DNA from: a virus
Virus record (IMG/VR): IMGVR_UViG_3300042905_004817
Coordinates: 1-48,302 of that record
DNA: 48,302 bases
Direction: 5' to 3' (one strand)
Shown: positions 46,695 through 48,302 of the stretch, piece by piece
Position numbering within the stretch: position 1 is the stretch's first letter
How the letters are laid out: each line of letters begins with the position of its first letter
Position numbers and translations under genes: made by a program
The notes under the pieces: generated by a model
What the model was told of the DNA's origin: nothing
Databases searched by the model: none
Seen by the model: only the letters and a program-made list of their open reading frames with translations

Positions 46695-48145
46695 TAGATG
46701 AGCCACTCCTTCATTTGCTCGCCGAGCACCGCGCTGGCGATGTTGATCTTGTTGCGCAGGGCCTTGACGATGTGCTCGTCTACCGTGCCGGGGGTGATGA
46801 GATCGATGTAGGTCACCTTGCTGGTCTGGCCGATGCGGTGTGCACGGTCCTCGGACTGCAGGCGTACTTCCAGGTCGAAGTTGTTGCTGTAGTAGATGAC
46901 GGTCTTGGCAGCGGTCAGGGTCAGGCCGTAGCCGCCAGTGCGGGGGTTGCCTACGAAGAAGCGCAGACTGTCGCCCGGGTCCTGGAAGCGGGTGACAATC
47001 TCCTGGCGCTCCTCAGCCTCGGTGTCGCCGTAGTAGGACGCCACGGACGTCATGCCGTAATCGTGCTGCAGGCGGTTTTTGATCCGCTCGATGTCCTTGC
47101 GATAGTTGGCCCAGATGATGACCTTGCCGTCCACTTCCTCGAGCGCAGCCAAGAGCTCATCGATGCGGTTGTTGGGGAAGTCCACCTCGCTGCCATCGTC
47201 GAGCTTGACGTGGCCACAGCAGATCTGGTGCAAGCGCATCAACTGCGTCAGGGCATTGTTGGTGCTCACGATGCCTTCATCGATCACAGACAGAGCCATG
47301 AGCTTCATCTGGTCGTACGCCTTGCGCTGCTCCGCGGTCATCTCCACCTCGCGGCGGGTGTAGACCTTGTCGGGCAAGTCCAGGCACTCTTCCTTGGTCA
47401 CGCGGAACGAGAAGTTGTCCAGGCGCTTTTGCAGCTCATCCAGGCGCCGGTAGCCGACGATCTGCTTGAACGTGTGCGTGGCCATCCTGCGTTCAACAAG
47501 GACCGCGTACCGTGCTTGGAAGGCGTAGTAACTGGCCATGTTCAGGCAGTCGGCGCTCAGGAACTCGCACTGGGCGTACAGGTCCAGCGGGCTCTTCGTC
47601 ACCGGGGAGCCCGTTGCGATGCGCCTGAACCGCGCCTCGCGGCCCACCTTGATGATGTTCTTGGTGCGCTTGGCGTTGGGCGTCTTGATGGTGGTGCTCT
47701 CATCCACGGCCATGAAGCTGTTGGTCACGCGCAGGAAGGTGCGCGCGAAGGTCACGCCTTTCTCAGTGCTGAAGGCCTCGATGTTCATGATCAGGATGCG
47801 CAGGCCATCGACGTAGTTGAGCATGGCCTCCATCTCCATCTTCTCCGCCTTGCGCGGTGACGGTGACCAGCAGGCCATCTTGTACGACACGTGCTCGGGC
47901 ATGTGCTTGGGCAGTTCGGACTTGTACCAATTGCGGTACACGCCCTTGGGTGCCACGATCAGCATCCCGTTGATATCGCCGCGGTCGTAGAGCAGGGCTG
48001 CGTTGTTGATGAGCATGAAGCTCTTGCCCGTGCCCATCTCCGCAAACAAGGCGACGACAGGGTGCTTCCAGAAGCGTTGAAGGTACGCTGCTTGGTGGGC
48101 AAACGGCTGGTTGCGGTACGGGTACCGCGAGAGGTCTTGGTCCAT
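46694..48145 (-). CDS. SNF2-type DNA helicase/translocase, 483 aa
   Basis: The start at ATG 48145 (MDQDLSRYPYRNQPFAHQ) has AAGGA six bases upstream; an open frame extends further but without signals. It shows Q-like 'HQAAYLQRFW', Walker A 'AEMGTGKS' (35-42), 'APKGVYRNW' (motif Ia), DES (148-150, motif II), 'IATGSPVTKSPLDLYAQCEFL', and the second RecA-like domain with 'IIWANYRKDIERIKNRL' and 'RAHRIGQTSKVTYIDLITPGTVDEHI'. The last part is the signature of SNF2 enzymes. Phages use such helicases in replication or recombination. It runs into the nuclease gene. Confidence 0.9.
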   Translation of the reverse strand: MDQDLSRYPYRNQPFAHQAAYLQRFWKHPVVALFAEMGTGKSFMLINNAALLYDRGDINGMLIVAPKGVYRNWYKSELPKHMPEHVSYKMACWSPSPRKAEKMEMEAMLNYVDGLRILIMNIEAFSTEKGVTFARTFLRVTNSFMAVDESTTIKTPNAKRTKNIIKVGREARFRRIATGSPVTKSPLDLYAQCEFLSADCLNMASYYAFQARYAVLVERRMATHTFKQIVGYRRLDELQKRLDNFSFRVTKEECLDLPDKVYTRREVEMTAEQRKAYDQMKLMALSVIDEGIVSTNNALTQLMRLHQICCGHVKLDDGSEVDFPNNRIDELLAALEEVDGKVIIWANYRKDIERIKNRLQHDYGMTSVASYYGDTEAEERQEIVTRFQDPGDSLRFFVGNPRTGGYGLTLTAAKTVIYYSNNFDLEVRLQSEDRAHRIGQTSKVTYIDLITPGTVDEHIVKALRNKINIASAVLGEQMKEWLI

Positions 48146-48171
48146 CTTTCTTCCTTTCTGGTGGCGGGTAC

Positions 48172-48199
48172 TTGACGACCCGTGAAAGCAGTGTACACT
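48172..48199 (+). promoter_or_regulatory. promoter for the gene at 48232
   Basis: TTGACG (48172-48177), a 16-base spacer and TACACT (48194-48199) form a good sigma70-type promoter in the divergent gap between the helicase gene and the rightward gene. Confidence 0.5.
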
Positions 48200-48200
48200 G
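48189..48200. promoter_or_regulatory. 12-base palindrome over the -10 box
   Basis: CAGTGTACACTG is a perfect palindrome that covers the -10 box of the rightward promoter. It is a likely operator and could act on both divergent genes. Confidence 0.5.
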
Positions 48201-48231
48201 TTTGCACGTTTCAAGAAAGGAGAGCGTAAAC

Positions 48232-48302
48232 GTGAACCAAAGTCCCTCTGTCTTCGTTGTCCAGGAGATGCCGAATCACGACATCGCCGCGGCAATGAAG
48301 TT
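48232..48302 (+). CDS. start of a small phage protein (C-terminus outside window)
   Basis: GTG 48232 follows AAAGGAG at nine bases, and the frame is open to the window edge (23 codons). The product begins MNQSPSVFVVQEMPNHDIAAAMK; 'VFVVQE...DI..A' resembles small phage proteins of unknown role near helicase genes. The AGAAAGGAGAGCG leader resembles the start element of other genes here. Only the beginning is visible. Confidence 0.5.
   Translation, partial: MNQSPSVFVVQEMPNHDIAAAMK

Overview
The window is a 48.3 kb piece of a tailed double-stranded DNA phage genome with a podovirus-like virion gene set. It encodes a small and a large terminase subunit, a portal of about 790 residues, a GroES-like co-chaperonin, scaffold, major capsid protein, short-tail adaptors and nozzle, and three very large virion or ejection-type proteins. 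A holin/lysozyme lysis cassette is present, and there is no visible integrase, tape-measure/sheath set or tRNA gene. The GC-rich coding and AAGGAG-type ribosome binding sites fit a GC-rich proteobacterial host. A freshwater betaproteobacterium is my guess from general resemblance only.

Layout. Positions 1-894 hold a leftward cascade of five tiny overlapping genes. Positions 895-1393 are a divergent control region with AT-rich tracts, iteron-like repeats and a widely spaced inverted repeat. Positions 1394-6160 run rightward and hold the small terminase subunit, a PD-(D/E)XK nuclease, a DUF932-type gene and several small genes, many preceded by the same 12-base start element. Positions 6161-6564 are non-coding and contain a perfect T-shaped palindrome. 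Positions 6565-17254 hold the large terminase subunit, a transglycosylase-type virion protein, portal, co-chaperonin, scaffold and capsid, closed by a clear terminator. Positions 17404-24699 hold decoration proteins, small basic proteins, head-tail adaptors and fibre-like proteins. Positions 24699-28385 hold four consecutive 2-oxoglutarate/Fe(II)-oxygenase-like genes followed at once by a glycine-rich, collagen-like fibre gene. Positions 28382-31719 hold a tail-chaperone-like gene and lysis genes. Positions 31735-45916 hold the nozzle, large virion proteins and a Dps-like protein. A probable small RNA lies at about 45947-46030. Positions 45972-48145 run leftward with a RecB-like nuclease and a SNF2-type helicase, and a rightward gene begins at 48232.

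The most interesting candidate system is the oxygenase/fibre block. At least two of the four enzymes keep the HxD...H iron site, and the fibre carries Gly-X-Y runs with proline at the Y position, the class of site that collagen prolyl hydroxylases modify. I infer, without proof, that the phage hydroxylates its own adhesin. A Dps-like gene and a Fur-box-like site add a possible iron theme. Other points of note are the T-shaped palindrome before the large terminase gene, the promoter-to-terminator small RNA antisense to the nuclease gene, the repeated start element, and a dispersed CCGCGG-centred element that is always read as Gly-Pro-Arg or its close variant inside genes.
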